The notes under the pieces: model-generated
What the model was told of the DNA's origin: nothing
Databases searched by the model: none
The model's input: the letters and a program-made list of their open reading frames with translations, nothing else
Assembly (NCBI RefSeq): GCF_013396335.1
Contig: NZ_JABWSY010000008.1
Coordinates: 62,001 to 126,000, forward strand
DNA from: Bacillus sp. EB106-08-02-XG196
GTDB lineage: Bacteria; Bacillota; Bacilli; Bacillales; Cytobacillaceae
Length of the DNA stretch: 64,000 nt
Reading direction: 5' to 3'
Part shown: in pieces, positions 23,931 through 32,399 of the stretch
How the letters are laid out: the number at the start of each line of letters is the position of its first letter
Position numbering within the stretch: position 1 is the stretch's first letter
Program-made: the position numbers and the translations under genes

Positions 23931-25247
23931 ATTCTTACTTTTTTGGGAATTTCAATGGTAATTGTGTTTACTTATTTAATTATGTCCAAACGCTTATCCC
24001 CGGTTACTGCCCTAACGATCGTACCGATTGCCTTTGCCATCATAGGTGGTTTTAGTTCTAAACTTGGGGAAATGATGTATGAGGGATTAAAGGTTGTTGC
24101 CCCCTCCGCTGCTTTGTTATTGTTTGCTATTCTGTTTTTTGGAGTTCTAATTGACGCTGGATTATTTGATCCACTTATTAAAACGATGTTGAAAATTGTA
24201 AAAGGGGACCCAGTTAAAATAGCGATAGGAACTGCAGTGATCGCCATGACTGTTGCTTTAGATGGTGATGGTACGACAACTCATATGATTACCATCTCTG
24301 CCATGCTGCCGCTTTACTTGCGACTTGGTATGAATCCTCTTATTCTTGCCACCATTTCAATGCTTTCTGTTAGTATTATGAGTGGAATGACGCCTTGGGG
24401 AGGACCCGCTACAAGAGCGATAGCATCTCTAGGTCTAGATGCAAATGAATTCTTCATTCCAATTATTCCAACACTGCTCGCAGGAATGGCATCTATTCTT
24501 TTTACCTCTTATGTACTTGGAAAAAAAGAACGTAAAAGGGTTGGAGTTGTCCAAATCAATACAGCTCCTAGAAGGAGCACCGCTCTTGGTGAAGCTGCAG
24601 TTGCTGCCGCCATACAAGCGGATTTAAAGCGTCCTAAATTAATATGGGTCAATCTTCTTTTAACGCTTACGATCATGGTCGTTCTTATTATGGGTTTAAT
24701 ACCTGTACCCGTTTTGTTTTTAATTGGATTTGTAATTGCTTCCGTTATTAATTACCCAAATTTAGAGCAGCAAAGGGAGCGGATTGTTGCACATTCTGCA
24801 AACGCTATAACGGTTGTTACATTAGTATTTGCGGCAGGTATTTTCACTGGAATTTTTTCCGGCACAAAAATGGTTGATGCCATCGCAAATTCATTAGTGG
24901 CCATCATTCCGGATTCTCTAGGCTCTTTTTTTCCGGTAGTCGTTGCCCTGACTAGCATGCCATTTACATTCGTTTTATCCAATGACGCTTATTACTTTGG
25001 GGTTTTACCAATTCTTGCTGAGGCAGGAACAGCTTATGGGGTGAGTCCTTTAGAAATTGCCAGAGCTTCTGTATTGGGTCAGCCTGTACATTTTTTAAGT
25101 CCACTCGTGGCTTCGACTCTTTTATTAGTGGGAATGGTCAATAAAGACATCGGGGAACTACAGAAGTATGCATTTAAATGGGCTCTTTTTTGTTCAGTAG
25201 TTCTTATCCTTGTCGCTATCTTAACAGGGGCTATCACTCTATTTTAA
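23931..25247 (+). CDS. CitMHS-family citrate/carboxylate transporter, probable ATT start
   Basis: A protein of about 438 residues with about twelve membrane segments and the CitMHS pattern (SKRLSPVTALTIVPI, ALDGDGTTTHMIT, GMTPWGGPATRA, LSNDAYYFGVLP). The family imports citrate as a complex with Mg2+ or Ca2+ in symport with H+. The first ATG/GTG/TTG in frame (TTG 23943) is too far from the strong GGGAGGGAG. An ATT at 23931, 6 bases from it, gives the N-terminus (I/M)LTFLGIS expected for the family. It pairs with LysR and PrpF. Confidence 0.85.
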   Translation: MLTFLGISMVIVFTYLIMSKRLSPVTALTIVPIAFAIIGGFSSKLGEMMYEGLKVVAPSAALLLFAILFFGVLIDAGLFDPLIKTMLKIVKGDPVKIAIGTAVIAMTVALDGDGTTTHMITISAMLPLYLRLGMNPLILATISMLSVSIMSGMTPWGGPATRAIASLGLDANEFFIPIIPTLLAGMASILFTSYVLGKKERKRVGVVQINTAPRRSTALGEAAVAAAIQADLKRPKLIWVNLLLTLTIMVVLIMGLIPVPVLFLIGFVIASVINYPNLEQQRERIVAHSANAITVVTLVFAAGIFTGIFSGTKMVDAIANSLVAIIPDSLGSFFPVVVALTSMPFTFVLSNDAYYFGVLPILAEAGTAYGVSPLEIARASVLGQPVHFLSPLVASTLLLVGMVNKDIGELQKYAFKWALFCSVVLILVAILTGAITLF

Positions 25248-25268
25248 TTGTCTAACCTTAATCGAAGC

Positions 25269-25320
25269 AGGGCTGTCCCAAAACCAATTCTAATGGCTTT
25301 TGGGCCAGCCTCACTTTTTT
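25269..25320. terminator. bidirectional terminator between CitMHS and YyaC genes
   Basis: GGCTGTCCCAAAA paired with TTTTGGGCCAGCC, then TCACTTTTTT. Confidence 0.75.
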
Positions 25321-25888
25321 AAGAGGTTGCTTGAATCTCGTTGGTTGCTTGAGTAATGATTTTTACAATTGTTTTTGCAAGGTTCATAACTGTGAATAAA
25401 CGAGTATCATTTAAAAATTGCATGGCTGGTAAAGGGTCTATATAATTTACCATCCCAATAATATGATAGTCTCCTACTTCCGGCAATACTTTTTTTAGGG
25501 CTTCCCCCGGAACCAGAGGTCCTTCTTTCAAAAAAACATAACCCACTTGATTTTGATCGCCTAAACAGGCATCCACACTAATAATAAGCGGCTTTATAAA
25601 TTCCTTTTTAATTTCTTTTAATGTTTCTTTTAAATTAAATGCATGAACTGGCTTTTCCAAGGTCCCGTAGATACGGTATGGTACCTGATATTCCTTGAGC
25701 ATCGTTCCAACTAAAGGGCCCAATGAATCTCCTACAGAGCGGTCAGAACCAATGCAGAGAAAGATAATATCTTCTTTTTGATATCCAGACGATTGAATAA
25801 TTTCCTTCATTAAAGATGCTAGTTTTTCTGTATTTTTATCGCTCGGATCACCGAATATACCTGCTCCGTTTTCATGTAGATTGGACAT
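25319..25888 (-). CDS. yyaC: YyaC-like sporulation protein (DUF1256)
   Basis: A protein of about 189 residues of the YyaC/DUF1256 family, related to the Gpr-type spore protease fold. Visible motifs: FLCIGSDRSVGDSLGPLVG, ISVDACLGDQNQVGYV and GMVNYIDPLPAMQFLNDTRL. It is made during sporulation in B. subtilis. The start is ATG 25888 after AAAAAGGGG; an in-frame TTG at 25918 has no RBS. The gene is followed by a shared terminator and lies between two metabolic loci with no obvious link. Confidence 0.88.
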   Translation of the reverse strand: MSNLHENGAGIFGDPSDKNTEKLASLMKEIIQSSGYQKEDIIFLCIGSDRSVGDSLGPLVGTMLKEYQVPYRIYGTLEKPVHAFNLKETLKEIKKEFIKPLIISVDACLGDQNQVGYVFLKEGPLVPGEALKKVLPEVGDYHIIGMVNYIDPLPAMQFLNDTRLFTVMNLAKTIVKIITQATNEIQATS

Positions 25889-25944
25889 ATCTTGATTCCC
25901 CTTTTTACTATTATACAAACAATAATGATCTTAAACATATCAAA

Positions 25945-27114
25945 TTAAGCTGAAGCATGGGAAGATAGGTGCTTTTTATGCTCCCAATAATTTAGTAGCC
26001 TGAAAAATGGCGGTAATATAACACACACAATAATGATTCGTAGTACTTGCACTGCTATGACAAATGTAGAATCTGCATTTAGCACAACAGAAGTTGTTGT
26101 CATTTCAGCAATACCGCCAGGAGCAAAGGCAAGAACAGCGGTAATAAGTGCGATCCCTGTTACTTTTGAAACAAAAATGGCACACATAATCATGGAGAAA
26201 ATAAGACCAATCGTACTTAAAAAGGCGACAATTAACGTCTGTTTTAATCCGATAAACATGCTTTTATGAAAACGGGAACCAATACTTGCCGCAATAAAAA
26301 TTTGAGATAAAGTGATCACCACGTGCGGCCACCATGAAACCATATCATGACCCATAAACAAAGAACCGAATGATTGGACAACCGCCACTGCCACCATACT
26401 TCCAATCAACCATGGAGCAGGAAATTTTAAATACTTGCCCAAGAGGTATCCCCCATATGCAATTCCAATTAACACTAAAGTCCAGAGCAGCTTCTCGAAT
26501 TCAAAGGGTGAGACAGTCTGGGCAGGTAAGGTGACGTGATTTACCGGATTACTAGCCCATAAAGAGACAAAAATAGGAATAGTAAGGATAACTAAAAATA
26601 CGCGCATAGTTTGGATAATGCTGACGACAGCCGTATTCGCCCCGACCTCTTCCGCAATCCCCGGCATCGCGGACAATCCGCCAGGAGCCGTTCCAAAAAA
26701 GCTAGTAAGCATATCAGTTTTACTGTATTTCCAAAGTAGGAAACCAGAAAGTAAAGAAAAAAAGATTGATAGAAGTAGCATGAGAATAATGGTCATCCAA
26801 TATTCTTTAAAAATATGCAAAAAAGATAAGTTTATTTTCTGTCCCAATTCAATTCCTAAAATACATTGTCCTATAAACAACCAGTATTTTGGAACACCCT
26901 TTTTGGAGGCATCATGCCTTAGTAGTGATGGCTTCAAAAATGATAGTAAGGCAGCTGCCAGAAATGTGCCAATCATCCATCCAATGGAAAGACCTGTCAA
27001 CGAGAGAAAAAATCCGCCTAAGCCGCTGATTGCTATAAACCAAACACTTCGAAAAAAAGTGTTGTTTCTCTTCAAATAAACCGACCTACTTTCATTGAGT
27101 CTAAAATAAAACAC
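25945..27114 (-). CDS. AbrB-family (PF05145) membrane protein, putative permease
   Basis: A 389-residue protein with about ten membrane segments and the duplicated AbrB/Gate-like domain: GWMIGTFLAAALLSFL, FGTAPGGLSAMPGIAEEVGA in the first half, and PAPWLIGSMVAVAVV, LAFAPGGIAEMTTTSVVL in the second. Such proteins are misnamed regulators or ammonia monooxygenases; they are probable transporters. It is divergent from a LysR regulator paralogous to the one controlling CitMHS, so a carboxylate substrate is a fair guess. The GTG at 27114 has little RBS; TTG 27075 after AAAGTAGG is an alternative start. Confidence 0.8.
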   Translation of the reverse strand: MFYFRLNESRSVYLKRNNTFFRSVWFIAISGLGGFFLSLTGLSIGWMIGTFLAAALLSFLKPSLLRHDASKKGVPKYWLFIGQCILGIELGQKINLSFLHIFKEYWMTIILMLLLSIFFSLLSGFLLWKYSKTDMLTSFFGTAPGGLSAMPGIAEEVGANTAVVSIIQTMRVFLVILTIPIFVSLWASNPVNHVTLPAQTVSPFEFEKLLWTLVLIGIAYGGYLLGKYLKFPAPWLIGSMVAVAVVQSFGSLFMGHDMVSWWPHVVITLSQIFIAASIGSRFHKSMFIGLKQTLIVAFLSTIGLIFSMIMCAIFVSKVTGIALITAVLAFAPGGIAEMTTTSVVLNADSTFVIAVQVLRIIIVCVILPPFFRLLNYWEHKKHLSSHASA

Positions 27115-27157
27115 CGCTACTTGTGTTATGTATTATTAATATAGTATAAACATAGCA

Positions 27158-27169
27158 ATAAATAAAATA
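27158..27169. promoter_or_regulatory. one-mismatch copy of the LysR-linked 12-bp motif
   Basis: ATAAATAAAATA lies in the divergent region between the AbrB-type and LysR genes. Compare ATAAGTAAAATA at 22781. Confidence 0.3.
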
Positions 27170-27222
27170 TCGAATTAATATGTTTAACCATAAATAAAGG
27201 TTATTTCTAATTAGGAGTGAAA

Positions 27223-28098
27223 ATGTTGGACGAAAGAGACTGGATGGTTTTACAAACCCTTTATCAAGAGAAGAATATAACAAATACTGCTAAAATATTG
27301 TATATTTCTCAGCCAGCTTTGACGAATCGTTTGAAAACGATGGAAAAACAATTTGGTGTCCAAATTGTTATCAGAGGCCGGCGCGGAGTCCAATTTACCT
27401 CGCAGGGTGAATATCTGGCAAAAAGTGCTCATGAAATGTTATGGCGTATACAAAAGATAAAAGAAACGGTTTTGAATATGGAGGATAAAATATCCGGTAT
27501 TTTGAGATTGGGTGTTTCAAATTTCTTTACTGATTATAAACTACCTGGGCTATTAAAACTCTTCAAAAATCAGTACCCTGATGTTGAGTTCAAGGTAACA
27601 ACAGGATTAAGCAGCCATATTACCCATTTAATGCACAATCAAGATGTACATATTGGCTTTGTAAGGGGAGATTATAGCTGGCAAGATCAAAAGAAACTGC
27701 TCTTTGAAGAAAGCATTTGTATTGCTTCAAAAGTAGAAATTGATATCCACCGCCTCCCCTATTTACCAAGAATTGATTATCACACTGATCCATTACTAAA
27801 AACTGCAGTGGATAATTGGTGGACTGAAAACTATTCCCAGCCGCCATTAGTCAGCATCAACGTCGATAAAGCTGACACATGCAAAAAGATGGTTGAGAAT
27901 GGGTTAGGATACGCAATCTTGCCAAGTTTGTTAATAAATGATCTGGACAATATCCATAAATTTGAGATTAGAACAAAAAGTGGAGAGAAAATCATACGTA
28001 AGACTTGGATGTTCTACCATGAGGAATCTTTAGAGTTAAATATTGTGAAAGCCTTTGTTGAGTTTGTAGAAGGAATGGACTTGCATAATATTAAATGA
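27223..28098 (+). CDS. LysR-family transcriptional regulator, paralogue of the 22852 gene
   Basis: A protein of about 291 residues, alignable throughout with the LysR protein at 22852 (DERDWMVLQTLYQEKNI, LYISQPALTNRLK, GVSNFFTDYKLPGLLKLF). The start is ATG 27223 after TTAGGAGTG. It is divergent from the AbrB-type permease gene and probably controls it. Two close LysR paralogues 4.4 kb apart, each next to a transporter, suggest a duplicated regulatory unit for related carboxylates. Its stop codon overlaps a half copy of the GGGGACGG repeat. Confidence 0.88.
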   Translation: MLDERDWMVLQTLYQEKNITNTAKILYISQPALTNRLKTMEKQFGVQIVIRGRRGVQFTSQGEYLAKSAHEMLWRIQKIKETVLNMEDKISGILRLGVSNFFTDYKLPGLLKLFKNQYPDVEFKVTTGLSSHITHLMHNQDVHIGFVRGDYSWQDQKKLLFEESICIASKVEIDIHRLPYLPRIDYHTDPLLKTAVDNWWTENYSQPPLVSINVDKADTCKKMVENGLGYAILPSLLINDLDNIHKFEIRTKSGEKIIRKTWMFYHEESLELNIVKAFVEFVEGMDLHNIK

Positions 28099-28117
28099 GA
28101 ACCGTCCCCACGATCAC
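28096..28117. repeat. GGGGACGGTTCT repeat, copy 5 (right half)
   Basis: TGAGAACCGTCCCCACGATC; the TGA is the stop codon of the LysR gene. No left arm is present. Confidence 0.75.
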
Positions 28118-28118
28118 C

Positions 28119-28147
28119 AAAAAAACACCAATGTTGGTGTTTTTTTC
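28119..28147. terminator. bidirectional terminator between LysR and SRPBCC genes
   Basis: AAAAAACACCAATGTTGGTGTTTTTTT: a symmetrical stem with A and T runs on either side. Confidence 0.75.
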
Positions 28148-28157
28148 TGCGGTTATT

Positions 28158-28655
28158 TTAAACGGTTTTTATCTTTGTTAAGTATTCATCTAATTGATAA
28201 TAGGTTCCGCTATATCCTTCTTTAGCCATCTCTTTTGAATCCTCGAAGGTTTTGAGCTCTTCCTCAGTCGGGGATACGGGAGCCACAATCATAGTAAGGT
28301 TTGTTTTTCCCTCGGCTTCGCTGAACGTAATGGTATTCAGGGTTTCCACCGGCCAATTTGCGTGAAAGGGGGCACGTACAGTGTTACCTTCTTCATCGGA
28401 AAAGAAACTGGAGTAAACGATTTTCTCTGGTGTAATCATTTCACTGTATACAAATTTAACCCACATTACATTACCGTCAGCAGGTTTCTGGCTGTAATGA
28501 AAAACACCACCGGGGAGGAAATCTGATTTTAAAACCTCAAACGTCCATCCTTTTGGCCCCCACCAGTTCTTTAAGTGGTCTGATTCTGTGAAAGCCTTAA
28601 ACACAAGTTCACGTGGAGCATTAAAAGTATGAGTGACTTTGATTTGAGTTGACAT
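28158..28655 (-). CDS. SRPBCC/AHSA1-family protein, 165 aa
   Basis: A START-like AHSA1 domain: TFNAPRELVFKAFTESDHLK, WWGPKGWTFEVLKSDFLPGG and the C-terminal WPVETLNTITFSE and YYQLDEYLTKI. This is the common environmental form of the family; the ligand and role are unknown. The ATG follows GGAGG. It shares a terminator with the LysR gene, and its upstream side runs into repeat copy 6. Confidence 0.85.
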   Translation of the reverse strand: MSTQIKVTHTFNAPRELVFKAFTESDHLKNWWGPKGWTFEVLKSDFLPGGVFHYSQKPADGNVMWVKFVYSEMITPEKIVYSSFFSDEEGNTVRAPFHANWPVETLNTITFSEAEGKTNLTMIVAPVSPTEEELKTFEDSKEMAKEGYSGTYYQLDEYLTKIKTV

Positions 28656-28675
28656 GTAATTCCTCCAATTAGTCC

Positions 28676-28812
28676 TAGGGGACGGTTTTCATAGTCTATT
28701 TTGTTAGCATTGCCAATGGAACTGTTAAATGATTCCTTACACATTGATATTTTTACAGGCCGCCGCCAATTTGCCCCTATATAAAAAGCCATTAGAACCG
28801 TCCCCTTGGTCG
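28676..28812. repeat. GGGGACGGTTCT repeat, copy 6 (long form, 128 bp between arm ends)
   Basis: Left arm GGGGACGGTTTTC (28678), right arm AGAACCGTCCCC (28794-28805). The interior is longer than in other copies. The right arm lies inside the frame of the PHP-domain remnant and encodes part of its aberrant end. Confidence 0.75.
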
Positions 28813-29108
28813 CCCTGAAGTTCCGCATTATGATTTTCATCATTTCTCTCATGACCCGGTTCAATAAAATAACCGAGAATGTGAACACGGCGGCCTCTTA
28901 CAAAATCGAACCCTGACATTTCAATACATGGAATCACTTCAATTCCATATCTCTTTCCAATTTCAATTGCTTCATTCAAACCTTTCGTGGTGTCATGGTT
29001 GGTAACCGCTAAGTGTGTAACCCCTTCTGCGACAGCTAACTCCAAGACCTCATCAATCGACAATAGACAATCAGAAATATTCGTATGACAATGTAACTCA
29101 ATTTTCAC
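28737..29108 (-). pseudogene. PHP-domain phosphoesterase, truncated by a repeat
   Basis: The first ~85 residues are a good PHP domain: MKIELHCHTNISDCLLSIDE (metal ligands HxH), VTNHDTTKGLNEA and VIPCIEMSG. Intact homologues run to about 270 residues with further metal-binding motifs. Here the frame passes into unrelated sequence and then into the GGGGACGGTTCT repeat (residues GDQGDGSNGF) and stops at 123 aa. The second half of the metal site is absent, so it is probably inactive. The RBS (GGAGG) is intact. A TAACTTGG/CCAAGTTA palindrome lies 32 bases upstream. Confidence 0.75.
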
Positions 29109-29139
29109 GCAGGTCCCTCCTTTATCTTTATTTTAAGAA

Positions 29140-29157
29140 TAACTTGGTGCCAAGTTA
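29140..29157. promoter_or_regulatory. 18-bp near-palindrome upstream of the PHP remnant
   Basis: TAACTTGGTGCCAAGTTA: 8-bp perfect arms around TG. An operator candidate. Confidence 0.35.
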
Positions 29158-29280
29158 AAAGTGTTAATTGTCGGTAAATTGTTTGTAAATAAAGCAAGAG
29201 TTTGCCCCTAATCGGGGAATATGCTCAACTAGAAAGTTTACTAGTCTATCAATCTTCGAGAAAATCAGAAAGTGACGGAC

Positions 29281-29394
29281 GTGGGTACCCACTTACCTGT
29301 GTTTTATGTCGGAATATTCACACTTTTTAAGTCCGTAATTCGACAAATATATTTAAGAGCTTGTAATAAAATTTAATTCTACGTGTCTCACGTA
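29281..29394. promoter_or_regulatory. palindromes in the subtilisin promoter region
   Basis: GTGGGTACCCAC (29281-29292) is a perfect palindrome. TACGTG TCT CACGTA (29380-29394) lies 28 bases before the protease start. Either could be an operator for a stationary-phase regulator. I see nothing else in 29109-29421. Confidence 0.4.
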
Positions 29395-29421
29395 ATGTTA
29401 CATATAAATGGAGGAATGTAA

Positions 29422-30885
29422 ATGAAGAAGAAACTAGCTGTACTATCTATTTGTTCTGCTCTATCATTTTCACTACTAGTTGGGGTCCAACCCAACAAAA
29501 CAAAGGCTTCACCAGAACTGGAACATTTTGTTGTAGCCTATAAGGGGAAACTGCCATCCAATTTCTCTGAGAGAATTGAAAAATCAGGCGGAAAAATAGA
29601 ACGAATCATAGAAGAAATTGGCATAGTAGAAGTTGCATCCGCTAATCCTGCTTTCCTTACTAATGTAAAAAAAGATGCAAACGTACAATCAGCAGGCAGA
29701 GAACTTGAAGCATACTTAGAAACAGACCCCGATACAAAAGTTAATTTTACCCCGGGAACTCCTAATGGAGCTAAAGTTACGTTAGATGCAGCCGCAGACA
29801 CCTATTGGGAAAAACAATGGGACATGCATCGTCTTACTAATGATGGGGAATCTTATAGCATAAATGATGGAGATAAAGATACGGTGGTTGCAGTAATTGA
29901 TACCGGTATTGACTTTAGCCATCCGGACTTGAAGGATAATGCTGATCTGGCAGGCTCTAAAACCTTCGTTCCAGGAACTACAGATGCTTGGGACAAAAAT
30001 GGCCACGGCACACATGTTGCTGGATCGATCGCTGCGAATGGCAAGGTAAAGGGTGTTGGTCCGGATTTAACGGTCAGAGCGTACCGTGTGTTTGGAGCAA
30101 CGGGTGGTGCACAGCAATCATGGATTACCGATGCCATTGTCGCTGCAGCAAACGATGGCGTTGAGGTGATTAATATGTCCATTGGCGGCTGGCGCTGGAT
30201 GGCTCATAACCTAGAAGAGAAAGGTGATTCCGCTTCAATGGTTGCCTATCACCGTGCCGTTCAATACGCGATTCAAAAAGGAGTTACAGTGGTCGTATCT
30301 TCGGGGAACGACTCAAAAGATCTAAACAATTTACATGATATGCAAGCTTATTGGAAAGCTACTTATGGATTAGATATTAAGGGTCCTTCTCGTGTCGTTC
30401 CAGCACAAATTCCTGGAGTGATTACAGTGTCTTCATCTAATGAGTGGTCAACAGATGGAATCGCATTCTACTCCAATTACGGTAATGCCATTGATGTTGC
30501 TGGTCCTGGAGGCGATAATGGCCCAACGTACGACAGCCTTTACCGTCAAGATCCGGCCGGAAACTATTTAAATACACGTGATTTTACGTATCGTACACTA
30601 TCTACTTATCCTAGTTACCCAGTAGGCGGGGGAAATGCTACAACCCAATTTAGCGACGGACAATGGCATGGGTATTCATATTTGCATGGTACTTCCATGG
30701 CAGCACCGAAAGTTGCTGGAGTTGCTGGAGTCATTAAAGCCGCTCACCCTGAGTATAGCCCTGCACAAGTTGCAGCAGCCATCAGACAAAGTGCCATTGA
30801 TTTTGGAAAAGTTGGAGTAGATCCACTATATGGAGCAGGCGAAGCAAATATTTATAACTTCTTATCGAAGGATACTGCTAAGTAG
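29422..30885 (+). CDS. secreted S8-family (subtilisin-like) serine protease
   Basis: A 487-residue protein: Sec signal peptide (~1-29, MKKKLAVLSICSALSFSLLV), an inhibitor-I9-like propeptide (~33-100) and a catalytic domain. The triad is visible as Asp160 (VAVIDTGID), His195 (NGHGTHVAG) and Ser425 (HGTSMAAPK), with oxyanion Asn296 (SSGND). An insert at ~365-415 is longer than in subtilisin BPN'. No C-terminal domain or anchor is present, so the enzyme is released and probably feeds on extracellular protein. The RBS is GGAGG. The gene is monocistronic, followed by a strong terminator into which MITE copy B is inserted. Confidence 0.93.
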   Translation: MKKKLAVLSICSALSFSLLVGVQPNKTKASPELEHFVVAYKGKLPSNFSERIEKSGGKIERIIEEIGIVEVASANPAFLTNVKKDANVQSAGRELEAYLETDPDTKVNFTPGTPNGAKVTLDAAADTYWEKQWDMHRLTNDGESYSINDGDKDTVVAVIDTGIDFSHPDLKDNADLAGSKTFVPGTTDAWDKNGHGTHVAGSIAANGKVKGVGPDLTVRAYRVFGATGGAQQSWITDAIVAAANDGVEVINMSIGGWRWMAHNLEEKGDSASMVAYHRAVQYAIQKGVTVVVSSGNDSKDLNNLHDMQAYWKATYGLDIKGPSRVVPAQIPGVITVSSSNEWSTDGIAFYSNYGNAIDVAGPGGDNGPTYDSLYRQDPAGNYLNTRDFTYRTLSTYPSYPVGGGNATTQFSDGQWHGYSYLHGTSMAAPKVAGVAGVIKAAHPEYSPAQVAAAIRQSAIDFGKVGVDPLYGAGEANIYNFLSKDTAK

Positions 30886-30893
30886 TAATTGAA

Positions 30894-30928
30894 AGAACCA
30901 CTGAGTTTAATCTCAGTGGTTCTTTTTT
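30894..30928 (+). terminator. terminator of the protease gene
   Basis: AGAACCACTGAG TTTAAT CTCAGTGGTTCT then TTTTT: a textbook intrinsic terminator. Confidence 0.9.
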
Positions 30929-31216
30929 AAAAGGCTGTGTTAAAGCTGAATGTTGATTTTACTGTGTTTGGAAAATAAGCGGAGAATTTCCGTTTAAATT
31001 GGAAAATCCCCATATTTCCTTAACAATAAGCGGAGTTTTTCCGCTTATGGTATCCAAATCATTTGATTTTGTCTTATTTAAAGCTGTTAACCGGAATATT
31101 TCCGCTTATATCGGCTTCTTAAGGTTCCTTTATCTACAATAGACGGAAATTCTCCGCCTATGAATGATTAACCCTACACGAAAATCAACAATGAATCATA
31201 ACACAGCATTTTAAAA
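30925..31216. mobile_element. 276-bp MITE-like element, copy B, with 8-bp target duplication
   Basis: The element spans 30933-31208 between two perfect copies of TTTTAAAA (30925-30932, 31209-31216). The ends GGCTGTGTTA ... TAACACAGC are as in copy A, and the length is identical. The orientation is opposite to copy A. It has no ORF. The target lies in the T tract of the protease terminator, leaving the hairpin intact. Confidence 0.88.
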
Positions 31217-31235
31217 AGAGGCAGCCAATCAGTTT

Positions 31236-31296
31236 GGCATTACCAATGTTCCAGTAATGCCCTCGCTTTTGGCCAGATGGACCGTCCCCATGTCCC
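31236..31296. repeat. GGGGACGGTTCT repeat, copy 7 (partial) with GGCATTACC hairpin
   Basis: GGCATTAC CAATGTTCCA GTAATGCC (31236-31261) is a hairpin whose first 20 bases recur at 34199. Then ACCGTCCCC (31281) and ATGTCCCTAG, whose complement gives the TAG stop of the nucleotidase gene. Confidence 0.7.
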
Positions 31297-32303
31297 TAGT
31301 TCTTCTCTGCACGATATTCGTCGATAATCGTTTGGATTTCCGGGTCCGCAGGAACATTTGTGACGTCGTAGAGGAATCCATCGGAATCTACCAGCTTCAT
31401 TTGGCCGTCAATGACTTCAAAGGTCAAATTCAGGCGGCCCAAATAATTCTCTTGTTCTCCACCTGCTTGCGTAATGGGCACCATTACCTCGCCGTTGAAT
31501 TCATATTCAGGCGTTTTGATGACTTTGTGTGTATCAGCTCCGATTACCGCGGAAACTCCGGGAACCTTTGCCAAGTTGTGATCTTCAGGGTTTCCGGCAT
31601 GTGAAAGGACAATGTTAATGTCCGACTTTTCACTTACCTCAGGAAGCAATGCATGTAACGCTTCAACCGGTTCAATAAAGTCGAGGTCTGCGACGTCATT
31701 CCAACCGCGAATTTCCGGCTTCATCGAAGTAAGGCCAATCACCCCGACTTGAACACCCTTGAAGGTAAAGCCCTTCCAAGGCTTGACATTTTGTATGTAC
31801 TTTCCTGTTTCTTTGTTCATGACATTACCAGTAAGAATCGGGAAGTTCACGTTGCGGTGGTAATTCTTCAACTGTTCATAAAGACTGTACGGTGTGCCCT
31901 CTCCTGCAGGGTAAACACGGAAGTCGTTGTTTCCGAGAACCATCGCATCATAGTCCAGAGCTTTCAATAGAGACGTCTCTAACTCTCCTTGGCCCGCCTG
32001 AAACTCACCTCGCAGGAAGACATCCCCGCCATCGACGAGCAGCACATTCTCCTCTACATTGCGAACATTCTCAATGATGGTAGCATACTTCGCAATCGAA
32101 TTGTAATGAACCGTTCCGTCATCCAGTGTGACGATATCATCCACATGCCCATGAAAGTCATTCGTCTGAAGAATGGTGAGTTCAAACTTTTCTCCCTCCT
32201 TGAGATTTTCCTCGGCATCTGCCGTTACGGGCATTGCAACAAAAGCAGCAGCCACCGCCAGTGAAAAGCAGCCCGTCCATAAATTCTTTCTCATTTTATT
32301 CAT
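31296..32303 (-). CDS. secreted metallophosphatase/5'-nucleotidase, C-terminal domain missing
   Basis: A 335-residue protein with a signal peptide (~1-30, cleavage near ADAEE) and a calcineurin-like metallophosphatase domain: TNDFHGH, LLVDGGDVF, LGNNDF, VLSHAG and IGADTHK. Full-length family members (about 500-600 aa) continue into a 5'-nucleotidase C-terminal domain that supplies the nucleotide-binding site. Here the frame ends at an early linker (IIDEYRAEKN), at a repeat-derived TAG. The usual GNH motif reads GNND, lacking the catalytic-type His. Activity on nucleotides is therefore doubtful. The ATG follows GAGGAG. Confidence 0.8.
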   Translation of the reverse strand: MNKMRKNLWTGCFSLAVAAAFVAMPVTADAEENLKEGEKFELTILQTNDFHGHVDDIVTLDDGTVHYNSIAKYATIIENVRNVEENVLLVDGGDVFLRGEFQAGQGELETSLLKALDYDAMVLGNNDFRVYPAGEGTPYSLYEQLKNYHRNVNFPILTGNVMNKETGKYIQNVKPWKGFTFKGVQVGVIGLTSMKPEIRGWNDVADLDFIEPVEALHALLPEVSEKSDINIVLSHAGNPEDHNLAKVPGVSAVIGADTHKVIKTPEYEFNGEVMVPITQAGGEQENYLGRLNLTFEVIDGQMKLVDSDGFLYDVTNVPADPEIQTIIDEYRAEKN

Positions 32304-32399
32304 ACACTCTCCTCCTATTCATTACCCTCTTAAATTGTAAAACTAGAATGTAAAGTTACGATTAACTTAAGATTAAAATCACGATAAGGATTCGACGTG

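Noticed and set aside
26618..27079. 153-aa plus-strand frame inside the AbrB-family gene
   Set aside because: Antisense to a conserved multi-pass membrane protein; no RBS or family pattern.
28571..28888. 105-aa minus-strand frame overlapping the PHP remnant and SRPBCC gene
   Set aside because: It runs through the repeat and has no RBS; its N-terminal part is a frame-shifted reading of the PHP tail.
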